Assembly (NCBI RefSeq): GCF_000091045.1
Contig: NC_006683.1
Coordinates: 43,941-107,940, forward strand
Origin: Cryptococcus deneoformans JEC21
Lineage: Eukaryota > Basidiomycota > Tremellomycetes > Tremellales > Cryptococcaceae
Direction of reading: 5' to 3'
DNA length: 64,000 bases
Below the pieces are notes generated by a model. It was not told where the DNA came from. It saw nothing but the letters and a program-made list of their open reading frames with translations, and did no database searches. Numbering within the stretch: position 1 is the first letter of the stretch; each line of letters starts with the position of its first letter. A program made the position numbers and the translations under genes. This document shows positions 38,001 to 49,892 of this stretch, one piece after another.

Positions 38001-39189
38001 CTTCTCACGCGATCTTCGTGGCCCACAAGATGACCCGTACTCCGAGGACCGGCGCGTGCATCGTACAATCTGACAATTCGCTCAGTCGTACCCGCCGCAA
38101 GTGTGCTTCCGGTTTTATCTAACCTCCTCTGTTAAATTTCTTCCTAGCGTGATTTTGGAAGAAAATGGACATACCGATAGCAAGTGTATAAACCCCTCCT
38201 CCATAAACCCCCTCAGCTTGCAGATCCACATCCAAAATCGGCTGACAATCCCCTGACCCTTGCTGGATATCCCAGAGACAAATCTTTTGATCTAACGACC
38301 CACTCCATAAGTACCCTGGCCCCTCTGCAAATGCGAGCGATTTCACGAAATCGGTGTGGGTTCCCACAAGCGCAGGAGACGGACGGGAAGGGTCCGCGGC
38401 ACCAGAGGGCGAAGAAGCAGAAAGTGAAGAATGGGGTGTCCAGGCTCGGATGGTACGATCTGAAGAAGCAGTGATGACTGTCCTATTGTAATTACACAAA
38501 AGAAGAGAGTTTACCCAGTCTGTGTGAGTTTGGGAGGATTGGCGGAATGTCGTTTTGGGAGACCGTTTTGAAAGTTCCGCCTTGTCGACTTCGTACCGAT
38601 CTTCAAATGGAATCTCTTCCATAGTTTCCTTCATATCCACCCAGCTTTCGTCTCCGTCTCCTTCACCTTCCACCTCGCTACCACCTTCTCGGTCTTCCTC
38701 GTCGGCCCGGAAAAAGTCGGCGCCGTCACCGATAAACTCCCATTGAATTTTTCTCAACTTGTTCCGTCCATCGATCGCACTGTAACGACGAGATGTTCGG
38801 CGAGTATGAGGGATATCCAAGTCCCATGACGCGACCATCCCATCTCGGCCGGCGGTGTACAAGATCCCGCCGGGATTTGACTCCCCTTTAAGGACAGTCG
38901 TAGTGTCCAATGCGAGAGCATTGACACCTGAAGCATGTCTCGGGTGGTCATCCTCCTTCTTATTGGCGGACGAATTGTTACTAGCATTCAGAAACGGGTT
39001 TCTCGAGCCAAGTGCAACGCCGCTGCTGGAGGGAGTTTTGGGTATGATATAGAGCGCGGGGTGATGACGTCTGTCTATTGTAAGGGGGGGAAGGCTGAGC
39101 GTGGGCGGCGGATTGTCGGGAGATGGTCCTTGGAGGATGATGGATACTCTCCTCCCGGGGATGACTGGCTGGGGCAGTTGGAACGCCAT
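35006..39189 (-). CDS. WD-repeat protein of the WDR48/UAF1 family
   Basis: A 1,280-aa protein. Six exons (39189-38175, 38118-37973, 37893-36567, 36486-35744, 35675-35326 and 35267-35006) total 3,843 nt. The N-terminal half carries WD40 repeats: GGILYTAGRDGMVASWDLD, RTVITASSDRTIRAWTP, YLWSGSLDQKICLWDIQ, KYMLSASSDSTIKLWSL, ERFYSGSRDGRLCVVD and HVLTADADGQVALWNIVKG. A Ser/Gly-rich linker follows (about 36000-36400). The C-terminal end has the conserved region of the family (LNDIGLKVEGG, INLGQWTLANLFRGF, FPGSELPELPRG and TLRCNKVYHYVAERLNA). WDR48, S. pombe Bun107 and yeast Duf1 bind and activate ubiquitin proteases of the USP1/USP12/USP46 type. The start is the ATG at 39189; a longer frame upstream is not needed. 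Confidence 0.88.
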
Positions 39190-40092
39190 TCGGTTGGAGG
39201 GATAAAATGAGAGAGAAAAGGGAAATGAGAGAGATGGAGATGTACGCACATGATGGCTTGACTACGGCCCGGAAAGATGCCGAATATGGAAACACGGCGG
39301 CGGACACCGAGGCTAGGCGCAGCCCCAACACCCATCATCATTGGGTCCGTTGTTGCGGGATGTCGTGCCTATTTCTGGTAAAGGTACGATCAGGCACGAC
39401 AGGAACCATAAGTCAAGAACCGTGGGAGAAGAAGTGTTATTTAGCTCGCGCGTGCCGGTGTTTTATGTTCTACGTAAGAAGGAATGATGATCGATAAATG
39501 CAAATAGCGAAGGTGTCTCTTTTTCTGGAAAACTTAGACACCTCACAATATATCAAATCTATACAGCAATTGTTACAATGGGCATTAAAGTGCCCCTACT
39601 ACAACCACCAGACCGACACACATGGCAACGAATAATATCATCCACTGGGGAGGAAGAAATACCTTCCTCCTCCAGACATGGGCAAAACAAGAGACATCCT
39701 TGTCGTGTTGACTGATCAGATGATGCCTCTTGTTGTATTGCTGCAAATAACAAATCTTCTTCAACAGATCCAAGTGCTTGTTAATGATTCATATCCGATA
39801 ATGGCGTCAAATTATAGAGGTTAATTTACAAGGATATTTTGCTAAGTGCTGGGCATCGATCGTGTAGAGCTTTAAGATCTTCCACCAACGCCGACGATCC
39901 CCGGTTGTCATAGACTGAATGGTTTTGACGAGAAGGCGTAGGTAAGATCTTCCATCTATAGGTCCCGCACCTTTTCTTCCACCTCAATCGTAGCTATAGA
40001 AATCAAAAAGAGGATGATTCGCGCCCAAGCATTACTATATTGTTACATGCAATTGCTATCATTATTCACATATCTTCCTTGGCGCACCCTCG
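39190..40092. other. Intergenic upstream of the WD-repeat gene
   Basis: Promoter of the WD-repeat gene and 3' flank of the Myb gene. I see no gene, RNA or repeat that I can support here. Confidence 0.45.
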
Positions 40093-42209
40093 TTAATACG
40101 CTTCATCCCCCGACTCCACCGTCTCCTTACTCGGATAATCCCTCTGATCCGCCCTCACTTTCCTCCCCCTTTGCATGACCGCTTTATCGTACATGACATT
40201 GATCAATTCTGGATCCAGCAAGCATCATCAGTTCAAGTCGTCTTCGCGTCTGGGAAAGTATGGGACGTTTGACAAACCGGGGTAATTGAGACTGGCAACA
40301 TGGGGATCGCTCATTACACTCTTTTTGAGATTGGTATACGAATTTCTGATTTCCTTGAGGGAGTATTTCTCGAGGGTTTCACGGACTTGTGACCAAGAGA
40401 TGTGCTTCTCGGACTCATAGTTCAAGTTTTTGAGTCTAAGTGGTCACATCAGGAATGAACAAGCTTGAAAAAAAGAACGAGAGAAAAAAATACCTTGTGA
40501 GGACCTTCAACGTCCTTCCGACATGATCATCTTTACCCAAACCCAGTTTTCTGGGCCAGATGGCATCGCGATACTTGATACGACACTGTGTCATTGATCG
40601 TGTGTTGCCCATCTCTTTCGAAACAATATCCCAAGGGACGTCCGATGGTTCCACCAGCTCTGCTCCTTCTTCCAGACCCTTCCTCTTCTCCCCATGCACC
40701 TGTTCCGCACGCAATCCCTTCGCAACCCTGTTCACCACCTCTTCCAACTTGTCCTCCTCATCTTTTGTCCACCTACCCGCTGTTCGGGTATCACGATTCA
40801 CGAGTTCCTTCAAATAACGATCCCTACAATCCACCTCGGTACGGTCAACGATGGAGGAGATTTTGGTCCATTCGCGAGGGTGTTGTGCGTATGCGCGAAG
40901 GAGGAGTTCGTCTTCTTCCGGGGTCCAGCGGCCTTTATGAGCTTTAGGGTCGAGCATTCGTCGCACGAATGGTTGGACGTTGAGGATCGGGCGACCGGGG
41001 ACAGAAGCGGCTGTTTCACAATCAATAGTGTTTTACAGAATGAAATAAATGGTCATACCGATATCTTTCCAAAATTCACGGACAGTTTCTTTATCCGTGG
41101 CTTGAAGTGTTTTGGTCATGACGAGCTCAACAAGATCGAAAGAGCTTATTCGATGTATCTTTTGATAATTCTCCAAAGCCTTTTTGATTGAAACCTTCTC
41201 GTCCTCAGTGAACTTTCCCTTCTTGTACGACAGAACTAGAACGTGGAATTAGCCATCTGTATATTTTAAACTAGAAACTACACTTACTACCCTCCTTTTC
41301 CAATCTCAGAAGCTCAGTCTTCCCAATTGATGTACTAGCCAACCACTCTTCCTGTGCCTTGGGGTCCTGGAACCTCAATCGAAGCTGCGCATCACTTTCC
41401 TTGGTATCCTCGCCCTTCCTCGTGCTTCTTATAGCTTTGGAGGCATTACTAGAAGACTTTGGGTGCTTGAGAGAATTGATCTTGTCCCTAACAGCAAATG
41501 AACTCGCATCGGTCGAGGCGGCCGTGAATGGAGTCACAGGGATGAGCTGGGTCGCGGGAAGGGCGGGCGTGAGTGACGATGCGGGTGGGGCTGGTGATGA
41601 TTCCAAGGGGCCTTTCTTGATTTTGATGCTGCCGTACTGGGTAGGACCTATTCGTGAGGTAGCGATGGTAGAAGTGGCAGCAGTCGGGCGACTTGGAGTT
41701 TGAACTTTATCCACAGACGGGGCAACCTTGCCACTTTCCGAGCTCACCAATGCCTGGGCGAGGGTAGCTACAGCTGATGCAGCTATAGCCTCCCTGTCTT
41801 CTTCTTCTTGCTCTTCACTCCCTTCCTTCTTCTTTCCTTTACCTTTGCCCTTGCTTTTGTCTTTCTTGTGCTTCTTCTCCTTTCGCTTCTTGTCTCCCTC
41901 GCTCACAGGAGCATCCTCCACTACTTGTTCAACTTCATCATAGTCGGTGGGTGCTTCGGCCACTTCTGCTTCAATTCCAGCTTGTGCTTGAGCCTGAACC
42001 TGTGCAGTCTGGGCGGCTCCCGACCTTCTTTTCTCCTTTCTCGCTCTCTTCTCAGACCTTCTCCTCTCCTTTTCTTCTTTAGTGCGTTTTCGCTTGGTTG
42101 GTCGTTCGGGCTCTTGTTGACGATCTTCTTCATCGTCCGATGACAGGGCTTGGGTGTCAATCTGATAGCTGTGGTCGAGGTCCTGGATGCCGAGCTCGAT
42201 GCCTTCCAT
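40093..42209 (-). CDS. Reb1/TTF-I-like Myb DNA-binding protein
   Basis: Nuclear DNA-binding protein. The N-terminal half is acidic and then very basic ([20 protein letters not shown], a likely nuclear signal) with Ala/Ser-rich linkers. The C-terminal half has SANT/Myb repeats: [39 protein letters not shown] with [21 protein letters not shown], then [10 protein letters not shown] and [10 protein letters not shown]. The segment order resembles Reb1 and mammalian TTF-I, which stop RNA polymerase I and block replication forks at rDNA. Start is ATG 42209. I place the end at the TAA 40095-40093, using a last intron of about 69 nt (GTTTGT..CCAG) that joins LNYP to [17 protein letters not shown]; reading straight through would end at 40228 instead. 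The exact role is inferred. Confidence 0.8.
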
Positions 42210-42434
42210 GTTGTTTGACTTATTGGATTCGGGAGAGATTTGGAAAGAGATGGATAAAATCCCGTTTTGGGGGACTTCCCCATCAGCTTCGGTTCTCCTT
42301 GTTGCTGATTTTGTTCTTGTGTCACGTGACGCAATATTTCCATCTTGTATCTCGACGGATATAGACTTCTAAAGTCTCTACATGGTAAGATTGCTATATC
42401 TGGAAACACTTAAACATTCCCTAGAGCTCTCAAA

Positions 42435-44603
42435 ATGAGAGCCAGGGTACCTTCATCTGTCATTTCGACGATCGAGTCGTTCAATAAGCCCGACTTCCGA
42501 CCTGTTGCAACTTTCAAAGGCTTACTGGACCCACCTCCAACTCGCGGTCGCGGAAAGACAACTCATAAGACAAGGCCCAACAAACAACTCTCGAAACGCA
42601 CAGCCGCCAATCCAGCGTCTGTTCCATACCTGCTGCGTAGCTCGGGTTTATCCCCTGCCCAAACCATTCACAACTACTTCCTCTCCCATCCGCTCCCTTC
42701 ACCACCTTCGACATCCGACGTTATCCAGCGCCAAAAACTGTATTCCAAATTCATCTCAAGTTTGTTATCTAGTAACAGCGATACCGCACTATCCATTATA
42801 CCTGATATACTACGCTGGTCTTTCGAAGAAAGGGTACCTATCACAAGCATTACCCTCACACAGATCTTACACCGTTCTCTCCAGTCACCGGATTTGTCCG
42901 TCCGCCTCTCGACTGTCCGCAATATCCTTCCTCTCCTCCCCGATCGGCTTGATATACCATTGCTTGATACGCTCCTACGTGCTTTTATCCGTGACAGTTC
43001 GCCGGCGGCTCATCATGTGCACTCGATCATCACCGACTGCTTGGCGCTGGAGAATGTGGATAAGGACAAAGGGATGGGGAAGGGTGGGTGGCCTTGGGAG
43101 TTGTGGGATGTCGGAATGGCGGCGTACGTCCCAAAAGGAGATTTCAAAGGTGCCATGGAGATGTTGGAAGAGATCAAAGTGGTCGTTCAAGCCTGCTTAG
43201 CCAGCCCATCCTCGTCGGCCACTCCTCCCACTCTATCCGCTCGTCAGAAGGAATGTCTCTTGAGGGTATACACCACAACCCTCAATACCTGGCGTATTAG
43301 TACCTCTACCCACTCTCATTCTCAAGGCCATATGAAACTGAAATCGACAGTTCCAAGAAAGCTTGCGGAGCAATTGATATCGTTTATTGGCGAGCCAGAG
43401 GGACAAGCGGGCATGATGTTCTTGAATGCGTGGTTAAGAGCGGAGAGGGACGCAGAAAATTGGGAAGTTGTCGAAGGAATTGTGGAGATGATGATGGACT
43501 CATCGCAAGAATTGGATTGTCAAACGTGGACGACAATATTTAACCTTTACACTACGCCCGCTCTTCTGCCGCCTTTACGCGTTGCTGTCCATCATCTACT
43601 ACATCAATCTCCTTCTGATATCTGGCTGCCACGATCCGGCCCAAATACCAATTCAAAAGGTGAAAACTCATTTCCCAACCCCAACAGATCATTACATTTC
43701 TCTCTCTTAACTACCGATGTCATCACTTCCATCGTCCGAGCGGTATTCTACCCCGCCGGTATGTCTATCGAAGAAGCAAGTGCGAGGGATGAGCTGGACT
43801 TACCCCTTGCGGTACTCATACTTCGACTAACCTCGTCTACACCGGAGCGCAAACTCATTGACCTTCTGTCATCATGTATCTTCCACACTGCTCAGACGCT
43901 TTCTCCGTTGCTCCCCACGCTCCCTCCTTTATCATTGTCATTATCAACGCCCTCATCATCGTCATTGTCCTCTCATTCCATCATCTCTGCCCTTTCCCGC
44001 CCGTCTTCCTCAAGCTTGAAATTTAAAGGAAAAGGGAAAGCTAGATGGGTGAGGTTAGGGATGAATAAGGATGAGTGGGATTTGGTGACAGGGGTTGTAC
44101 ACCGCTTAAGAATGGTAGGAAAAGCGGACCAGGTTGGAGGCAAAGTTGGGGAGGACGAGAGGATCGAAGTGGTGCATTTACCGCTTTCCATGCCCATCGC
44201 TCGACTGGCTACCGATTCCTCCCCCCCTTCACCTTCCCGACCCACTATATCATCCAAAAACGAGGAAGCAAAATCCCCAAGTTCCTCTGACGACTTAACC
44301 ACCACCTCGCTTACCCGCCACCCACCCTCGCCCACTGACTCTGACTCTATTTCCGCTCTTCCAGAGAGACGTCAGCCGATAACTGCTCTCATCCTTCCCC
44401 AACTTATCAAGCTGCTTGAGACACTTGCCGTGGTTATGCATCAGTGTCGCGCTGTTTCCCGGGACTCCAAAGGAAAGGATGGACAGAGATTCAAGGATGA
44501 TAAAGATGTCTTGAAGGAAGTGATGCAGGAGGTAAATGGAGAGGTCATGTACCCTTCGAGGAGGGAGAGGAGGATTATGAAGCGTGAGCGACTGCCTCGT
44601 TGA
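42435..44603 (+). CDS. Large intronless gene, function not recognised
   Basis: A continuous 722-codon frame from ATG 42435, which is unusual here because nearly all neighbours are intron-rich. The N-terminus is basic (TRGRGKTTHKTRPNKQ, near residues 36-51) and could act as a mitochondrial presequence. The middle is helical with leucine-rich stretches (SVRLSTVRNILPLLPDRLDI; LNAWLRAERDAENWEVVEG), a pattern reminiscent of PPR or other helical-hairpin proteins, though I cannot assign repeats with confidence. The C-terminal third is Ser/Pro-rich and ends in a basic tail. It is divergent from the Myb gene, with 225 bp between starts. Confidence 0.8.
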   Translation: MRARVPSSVISTIESFNKPDFRPVATFKGLLDPPPTRGRGKTTHKTRPNKQLSKRTAANPASVPYLLRSSGLSPAQTIHNYFLSHPLPSPPSTSDVIQRQKLYSKFISSLLSSNSDTALSIIPDILRWSFEERVPITSITLTQILHRSLQSPDLSVRLSTVRNILPLLPDRLDIPLLDTLLRAFIRDSSPAAHHVHSIITDCLALENVDKDKGMGKGGWPWELWDVGMAAYVPKGDFKGAMEMLEEIKVVVQACLASPSSSATPPTLSARQKECLLRVYTTTLNTWRISTSTHSHSQGHMKLKSTVPRKLAEQLISFIGEPEGQAGMMFLNAWLRAERDAENWEVVEGIVEMMMDSSQELDCQTWTTIFNLYTTPALLPPLRVAVHHLLHQSPSDIWLPRSGPNTNSKGENSFPNPNRSLHFSLLTTDVITSIVRAVFYPAGMSIEEASARDELDLPLAVLILRLTSSTPERKLIDLLSSCIFHTAQTLSPLLPTLPPLSLSLSTPSSSSLSSHSIISALSRPSSSSLKFKGKGKARWVRLGMNKDEWDLVTGVVHRLRMVGKADQVGGKVGEDERIEVVHLPLSMPIARLATDSSPPSPSRPTISSKNEEAKSPSSSDDLTTTSLTRHPPSPTDSDSISALPERRQPITALILPQLIKLLETLAVVMHQCRAVSRDSKGKDGQRFKDDKDVLKEVMQEVNGEVMYPSRRERRIMKRERLPR

Positions 44604-44937
44604 GCAGGTTCGTCGTGAGTGTATCACATTGCCTCGTTTAATGATGGAGTTCTAACTTATGAACAAAGATTTTGGAGCTGGGATAAGGCTCAAGCCGAGA
44701 GGGCAGTTTTCGCAGTGTAAATGGGAGAGCGGGAGAGGGGAATGATTGTCGACTCAGCGAAGGAAAGGGGCCATAATAGCTTGAAGATGCCCATTTGGCT
44801 CTTATGCAGCTAAAAACCGTCTTTTCTAACTTTTGACGTCTATTCCGCTCTCAAAATGAACCGGACAAAAGCAAAATCTAATCATCACAACAGGTACAGA
44901 AAAGATGGCCAACCTAATTTCACACTACCTCCTCACG
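44604..44937. other. Intergenic, convergent 3' ends
   Basis: A short spacer between two convergent genes. Nothing beyond 3'-UTR-type sequence was recognised. Confidence 0.4.
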
Positions 44938-45469
44938 CTAACCGTGTAACTTCGCCTGGGTCTGTCCCTTTACTAAAGTCTTCGTCGCGTCCGTAAACTG
45001 ATCCACCTGCGCTTCCAAACCCGTCTCTGCGGCGTTGGACATTGCTTGCTTCAATGTGACTCCGAGATCTTCTTCGAGCACCTGACCTACAATGGTACGT
45101 GTTGTGGTTGATGTAGATGATAACATTGTGGAAGGTATAGAAGTGGGATTGAGGGAGAAGGAAGGGAGGTTTGTGGGTTTAAGGGTTGTAGTGTGGGAAG
45201 GGTGATGGGACAGTAAAGAACCTTGAGTTGTTCATAAATCATTCAATACTAACAACACATAGCTCACAGGTGTGCTTACCTTCACTACTCTCTTTCACAC
45301 TCATCTCGACAGCCTGCCTCACAGCCACTGGGTTCATTGACTCAGAGGCTATCCTCGCTTCAGCAGCGAGACCCTCAGTAGCAGTCGTTCGAGCTGCGGT
45401 GGCCAATTCGGAAGTGAGGATTGTGGCTTCTTCGCGTGCGGCTGAGAGCATTCGTGGGATGGCAGCCAT
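44938..45469 (-). CDS. Small Ala/Thr-rich protein, function not recognised
   Basis: Two exons, 45469-45280 and 45221-44938, joined over the intron 45279-45222 (GTAAGC..AAG), give about 157 aa. The first exon reads MAAIPRMLSAAREEATILTS, then ELATAARTTATEGLAAEARI and the following SMNPVAVRQAVEMSV. The second has a Ser/Pro-rich spacer, then TRTIVGQVLEEDLGVTLKQA and a helical tail with VDQFTDATKTLVKGQ. No known family. Upstream on the same strand (45485-45720) a stretch including TRATVGNKAIYDIVIKVANN looks coding and is followed by a strong pyrimidine tract and CAG. The gene may therefore begin further upstream, perhaps with a GC-AG intron. The start chosen is tentative. Confidence 0.5.
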
Positions 45470-46153
45470 TAGAGATGGGTTGTATTATAGAATGCGTACA
45501 TGCTGGGAAGAAAAGGAAAATAAAAAATTAAGACGAGCGAGGAGATAGTGCTTGCGCTCGCGTTCGTTGTTGGCGACTTTGATCACGATGTCATAGATAG
45601 CTTTGTTTCCCACGGTTGCTCGGGTAGCTGTAAAAAGATCGGCGGATCTACGTCGTAATACACTCACTGCCAGCAACCAACTGCAACTGACGAACTGCGG
45701 CACGAAGACATCAACAATTTCAAAGCAGAGCTAAAACAAATTCAAGCCGCAAACAGCCCAGCAGTACAGTAGTAAGTAGTACCATGCAGGCTGCATTCTC
45801 CGCTTGCTTTTTTGGTTCGCGAACGATTTACAACAACTCATTTCCATCTTATGGCCGCCGGTCTTTTTAAACGCGGTCGGTGAAAGAAGGTGGAGCTCGT
45901 CGATGATCCCCGAGAGTATATAGGGGGTTACATTCTTTTCCGTAAGACTATTATTAGTACATAGTTCCCCTCGAGCGGGTTAGTTACCGTACTTTTGTTA
46001 TCTACCCGTCATGGCGTCATAACAGTCCATAATAAACGAACATCATCTTTCTGTTTTGCATCGATTCTTTCGCCATCAATATACTTATCCAACAACCAAC
46101 CATACCTCTACCTTTCCATTGATACGATCCATCACTTCAAAAACAATTACAAA
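45470..46153. other. Intergenic with possible upstream exon
   Basis: Contains the coding-like stretch around 45550-45660 on the minus strand described for the small Ala/Thr-rich gene, then the AT-rich promoter of the cupin gene. No independent gene is supported. Confidence 0.35.
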
Positions 46154-47020
46154 ATGACATCTTCTCCACCCATTGACTTTGGTCCTCATCCCCTCCTTAA
46201 AGCGGATTATATCGACTCAAACTTGTCTCCGCAGCCACATTTCTTGAAGTCGGAAGCTGTAAGGAACCAAATATGTATGAGTGATGCTGGTAAGTTTCAC
46301 TGATATCCAATGAAATGTTTCATTAATGAATGCATCATGAGCATAGTTGGGATGAAGTCGTTGGCGGTGCACAAAGTGAGACTTGACCCAGAGGTGGAAT
46401 CTTGCGTACGCCAATCCTGCATCAAACAATGCTACCTCGAAACTTACATTAGTACAATAAATTTGGCATCATAATTTTCACACCATTGGCTCATTGCTTG
46501 ACAGCCGAATCACTACCACCTCAACGAGTCCGAATGGATATACATTCTTTCCGGCTCAGGTATTCTCACACTCCTCGACGCATCTCCAACGCTCCTCGGT
46601 CCCTCAATGGTACCATTCCCAGCCACCAGATCGACGTCGACTCAAACAGTCGGTAATAAAGGAAAGATGACTTTGGAAAAGGAAGAAAAACACGTCAATC
46701 CGGGGGACTTTATAGGGTTTGAACAAGGAATCAAAGCAAGCCGGTGGTCACATTCCCTGAGGGCAGGTCCGCAGGGGATTGAGTACCTTATGGGAGGGGC
46801 CAAGAGTGGGTGTGGGGGTGGGGTCAATCTTTGTGCATATCCAGAGTACGTCTAATCCATAATTATTTTTTAAGAGAGACAGCAACGAGAATAAAGAATA
46901 GGGCGATCAGGTGCTGACCTTTTTTTTACTGCTGCTTGCAGAGAAGGAAAGACAATGGTGATGGAATATCCTCAAGGGCAGGAAGGAGATGTTGTTCGAG
47001 GGTCAGTAACAGAGTTTTAA
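46154..47020 (+). CDS. Cupin-domain protein
   Basis: A small single-cupin protein of about 205 aa in four exons, starting at ATG 46154 (MTSSPPIDFGPHPLLKADYI). The cupin motif 1 is visible as PNHYHLNESEWIYILSGSG, with the H-x-H and Glu expected to bind a metal. Motif 2 follows around VNPGDFIGFEQGIKASRWSH. Splices: a GTAAGT donor after SDA, a GTACGC donor after ESC, and a GTACGT donor near 46844 joining to EGKTMVMEYPQGQEGDV. Stop is TAA at 47018-47020. Cupins cover many enzymes and non-enzymes; nothing here identifies the substrate. Confidence 0.8.
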
Positions 47021-47159
47021 CGGGCCCGTCGTGAAATAGACCGTCCATTTGAATGGGGGAAGGAGTTGAACTCTGTGATATATAACAAGTTGCATTCATT
47101 TCCATTTTGACACACAATTGCTCTACCTTTTTCTTTAGTTGTGATGCAGAACTACCTTA

Positions 47160-48014
47160 TCAAAGAGCAGCCTCAACATCGCTCTGCATCCACAAAGTTG
47201 TCGAGTCAGCTTTGGCTACCATGAGGAGTTAAGGATGGAGGGATGGTACTTACAACCTTGGTGCTTCGGGCAGGGAACCAAGTGATCTTTCCATCCTTGA
47301 CAAGGAACTTGGAAAAGTTCTGAAGACTATCAACCCCCTACACTCGCTTTACATAAAAAATAGACGTACCCAGTCGATGTCAGAGACAGGGGGCTCGGCA
47401 TTCTCTTTGAGGTATTTCCAGATAGGCTGAGTGTTTTCGCCATTAACGTCGCCCTAACAAGAAAAAATTAAATTAATATACAAGCTTTGTACTATCCATT
47501 ACCAGCGTAAAACTAAAACAATACATACCTTCTTAGCAATAGGGAAAGTCACTCCATAGTTGACTTGACAGAACTGAAGAACCTCATCATCGGTCCCAGG
47601 CTCTTGAGCCTTAAACTAATCGCCAAACGGATCAGTCGCTCGCCATCTCTCGACTTCAATCCAACGTCAAACATAAACGCTTACCTGGTTGCAAGGGAAA
47701 CCAATGATCGCCAGCCCCTTATCACCGTACTTCTCGTGCAAAGCTTGAAGATCCTTGTACTGAGGAGTCAAACCTATGAGAAGATACAATTCATCAGCCG
47801 TGAACCACAGATCACTTCCTAGGAAAGAATGAAACTAACCGCACTTGCTCGCAACGTTGACGAACAAGAGAGTCTTGCCCTTCAGGTCACTAAGGGGAAG
47901 AGTGGACTTGGGAAACTCAACCTGCCCGTGTTCATCAGTCGGATATCCAGGTAAAGAAGCACACGGAAAGTGTTGGAACTGGAAACTCACAGAGTAAGAG
48001 TAGATATCAGACAT
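47160..48014 (-). CDS. Glutathione peroxidase (thiol peroxidase type)
   Basis: A Gpx-family peroxidase that reduces peroxides with thioredoxin or glutathione. Start ATG 48014 reads MSDIYSYS. After an intron it continues [19 protein letters not shown] and FVNVASKCG, which carries the peroxidatic Cys. GFPCNQF follows (the conserved Gln) and then WNFSKFLV (the conserved Trp). The C-terminus, [10 protein letters not shown] plus SDVEAAL, is completed by a final small exon ending in TGA 47162-47160. The catalytic residue is Cys, not selenocysteine, as in other fungi. The frame extends upstream of 48014 without an ATG, so no presequence is supported. Confidence 0.9.
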
Positions 48015-48796
48015 GGTTACTGTATTTACTGTCGAAATCGATGGGGTTGACACTATTGTATGTTCAGTTTTAAAGAGATAGCCAGAAGAATCGATGAACG
48101 AAGAAAGATGACCGCGCGCCAGCAGCCAGCAGTCGTCCGGACCTTCCGCCCCCCGGTGCGGTCGGCATCGGCAATCAGCGAGTGGTGAATGATGACGCAA
48201 TCACTAAGAGATAATACACTGTGGGATTGATCAATTATCAATCCAGTGAGCAGACCAACAGCAAACGTAAACCACCAGCTGGCAGTCGTACTTATATATA
48301 GCATCTATATTTGTTACAGGTGGTAATAAGAGGAGAGAGCGACATAATTAATGAGTAAAGTAAAGGCTTGTGGGTTGGCTGGAGAGACCGCGGGAAATAT
48401 TGATATGATGAAAAAGAAGAACCACAAATGCAAGGAGCTTTTCCTTCTCCATTAATTATTTTCAGAACTGAATATGTACTATCTTACTCTTGTTAATGTA
48501 CAGTAGTCAGTCGTATGAGCATGCGTACCAATCAGATATGGATGAAAGTCAAGAAGAAGAATCCTGCTTGTCCGCCGTTAATAAAGTACAAGCAAAAGAT
48601 ATCATGTCGTCATTATATTCTTGGGAGAAAGTGGAAGAAACGCGGGATAGAATATTTCTGAACCTTCGGTGCTGTCTCGTTACATACCTTCTCGAGCATC
48701 GAGCGTTGGATGGGTCAAGCACAACTAGAAAACAGACACTTTCTGCACTCTACACATTGTTTGCGTCTTCCCGACACCTCAAAGTAGACCCTCGCG
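48015..48796. other. Divergent promoter region
   Basis: Lies between the peroxidase start and the RRM gene start. A 104-codon frame (48490-48804, TTG start) overlaps the RRM gene start and has no family match. It is probably not coding. Nothing else was recognised. Confidence 0.4.
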
Positions 48797-49892
48797 ATGG
48801 CTGAAGTACAAGCTCCTCCTCCAGCGATGAACCCAGAACAAACACAATCGCCCCTTGCAGAGCAAATACCAGCAGAGAATGGAGATGCAGAAGTCAAGGC
48901 GGAGGAAGGGGCTAAGCAAGCACAAGAAGAGGGAGAGGAAGACCCCAATAAAATTCCTGACAATGCTTGTGAAACGCTTTATCTTCAAAATTTGAACGAG
49001 AAGGTCCGGATACCAGGTGCGCTTTCCATGATAGATCACCGCATTTTACTAAAGTTGATTTTCCATTGGGATAACAGTGATGAAGGAGACTTTGTATAAT
49101 CTCTTTAAGCCTTACCGTCCTTTGCAACCAATCATTGCTCACCACAACATTCGTATGCGAGGACAAGCATTTGTTTCTTTTTCGGACATCGAAAGTGCGA
49201 ATGAGGCGAGGAAGGATGTTAACGAGTTCCCATTGTACGGAAAGTCCATCGTAAGTCACCCATCCATGGTTGTTGTGAAGGAGGCATGGATGTAAAAGGC
49301 TGATGATTTAAGTGCAGCAAATAAAGTTTGCTAAAGGGTTGTCAGATAGCATTGTGAAGCGCAAGGGAGATGAAAAAGAGTTTGAAGAGCACACCAAGAG
49401 AAGGTTAGAAGAGAAGAGTATGTTCTCAAGTCTTTCCTTAAGCGAATATAGCAACTAATTCATCTCAACAACAGAGCTCAAACGAAAGAATAACCCTCTC
49501 CGCCAGAAGGCTCAAGCCAAACTTCGCGCCGACACTACCGCGGGCACAGCCGGCCCAGCAGCCAAGAAACAACGTCTCCAAATGCCCGACGAGTACCTCC
49601 CTCCCAACTCTGTCTTATTCGTCCAAAATCTTCCCGATGGTACTACATCTGAAGATCTCCGAGAAGTATTTGAGGTCCACCCCGGTTTGATTGAGATTAG
49701 GACTATTCCCGCGAAGAAGGATATTGCGTTTGTGGAGTTTGCGGATGAAGGGGCGGCTACAATTGCAAAGGATGCTTTGCACAACTTTAAGATTGATGGT
49801 GAGACGAAGATGAAAGTGAGTGTGCTTTTATCTCCATGACAGTGCGAAAATGCTGATGACTGTTCGTCCAGGTTACGTACGCGAGGAAGTAG
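48797..49892 (+). CDS. U1A/U2B''-type spliceosomal RRM protein
   Basis: Two-RRM snRNP protein of the U1A/U2B''/Snf family, about 255 aa. An Ala/Glu-rich leader precedes RRM1 (TLYLQNLNEKV as RNP2, IRMRGQAFVSF as RNP1, with YGKSIQIKFAK). A Lys-rich linker follows and then RRM2 (SVLFVQNLPDGTTSEDL; KKDIAFVEFADE; ending MKVTYARK). Introns: 49017-49077, 49251-49317, one after EEK near 49420-49474, and one after MK near 49815-49871. Stop TAG is at 49890-49892. Fungi and flies often have one such protein serving both U1 and U2 snRNPs. That dual use is family knowledge, not shown here. Confidence 0.9.

Noticed and set aside
48015..48200. N-terminal extension of the glutathione peroxidase as a mitochondrial targeting signal
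   Set aside because: The frame is open but has no ATG upstream of 48014, and the composition is not presequence-like.
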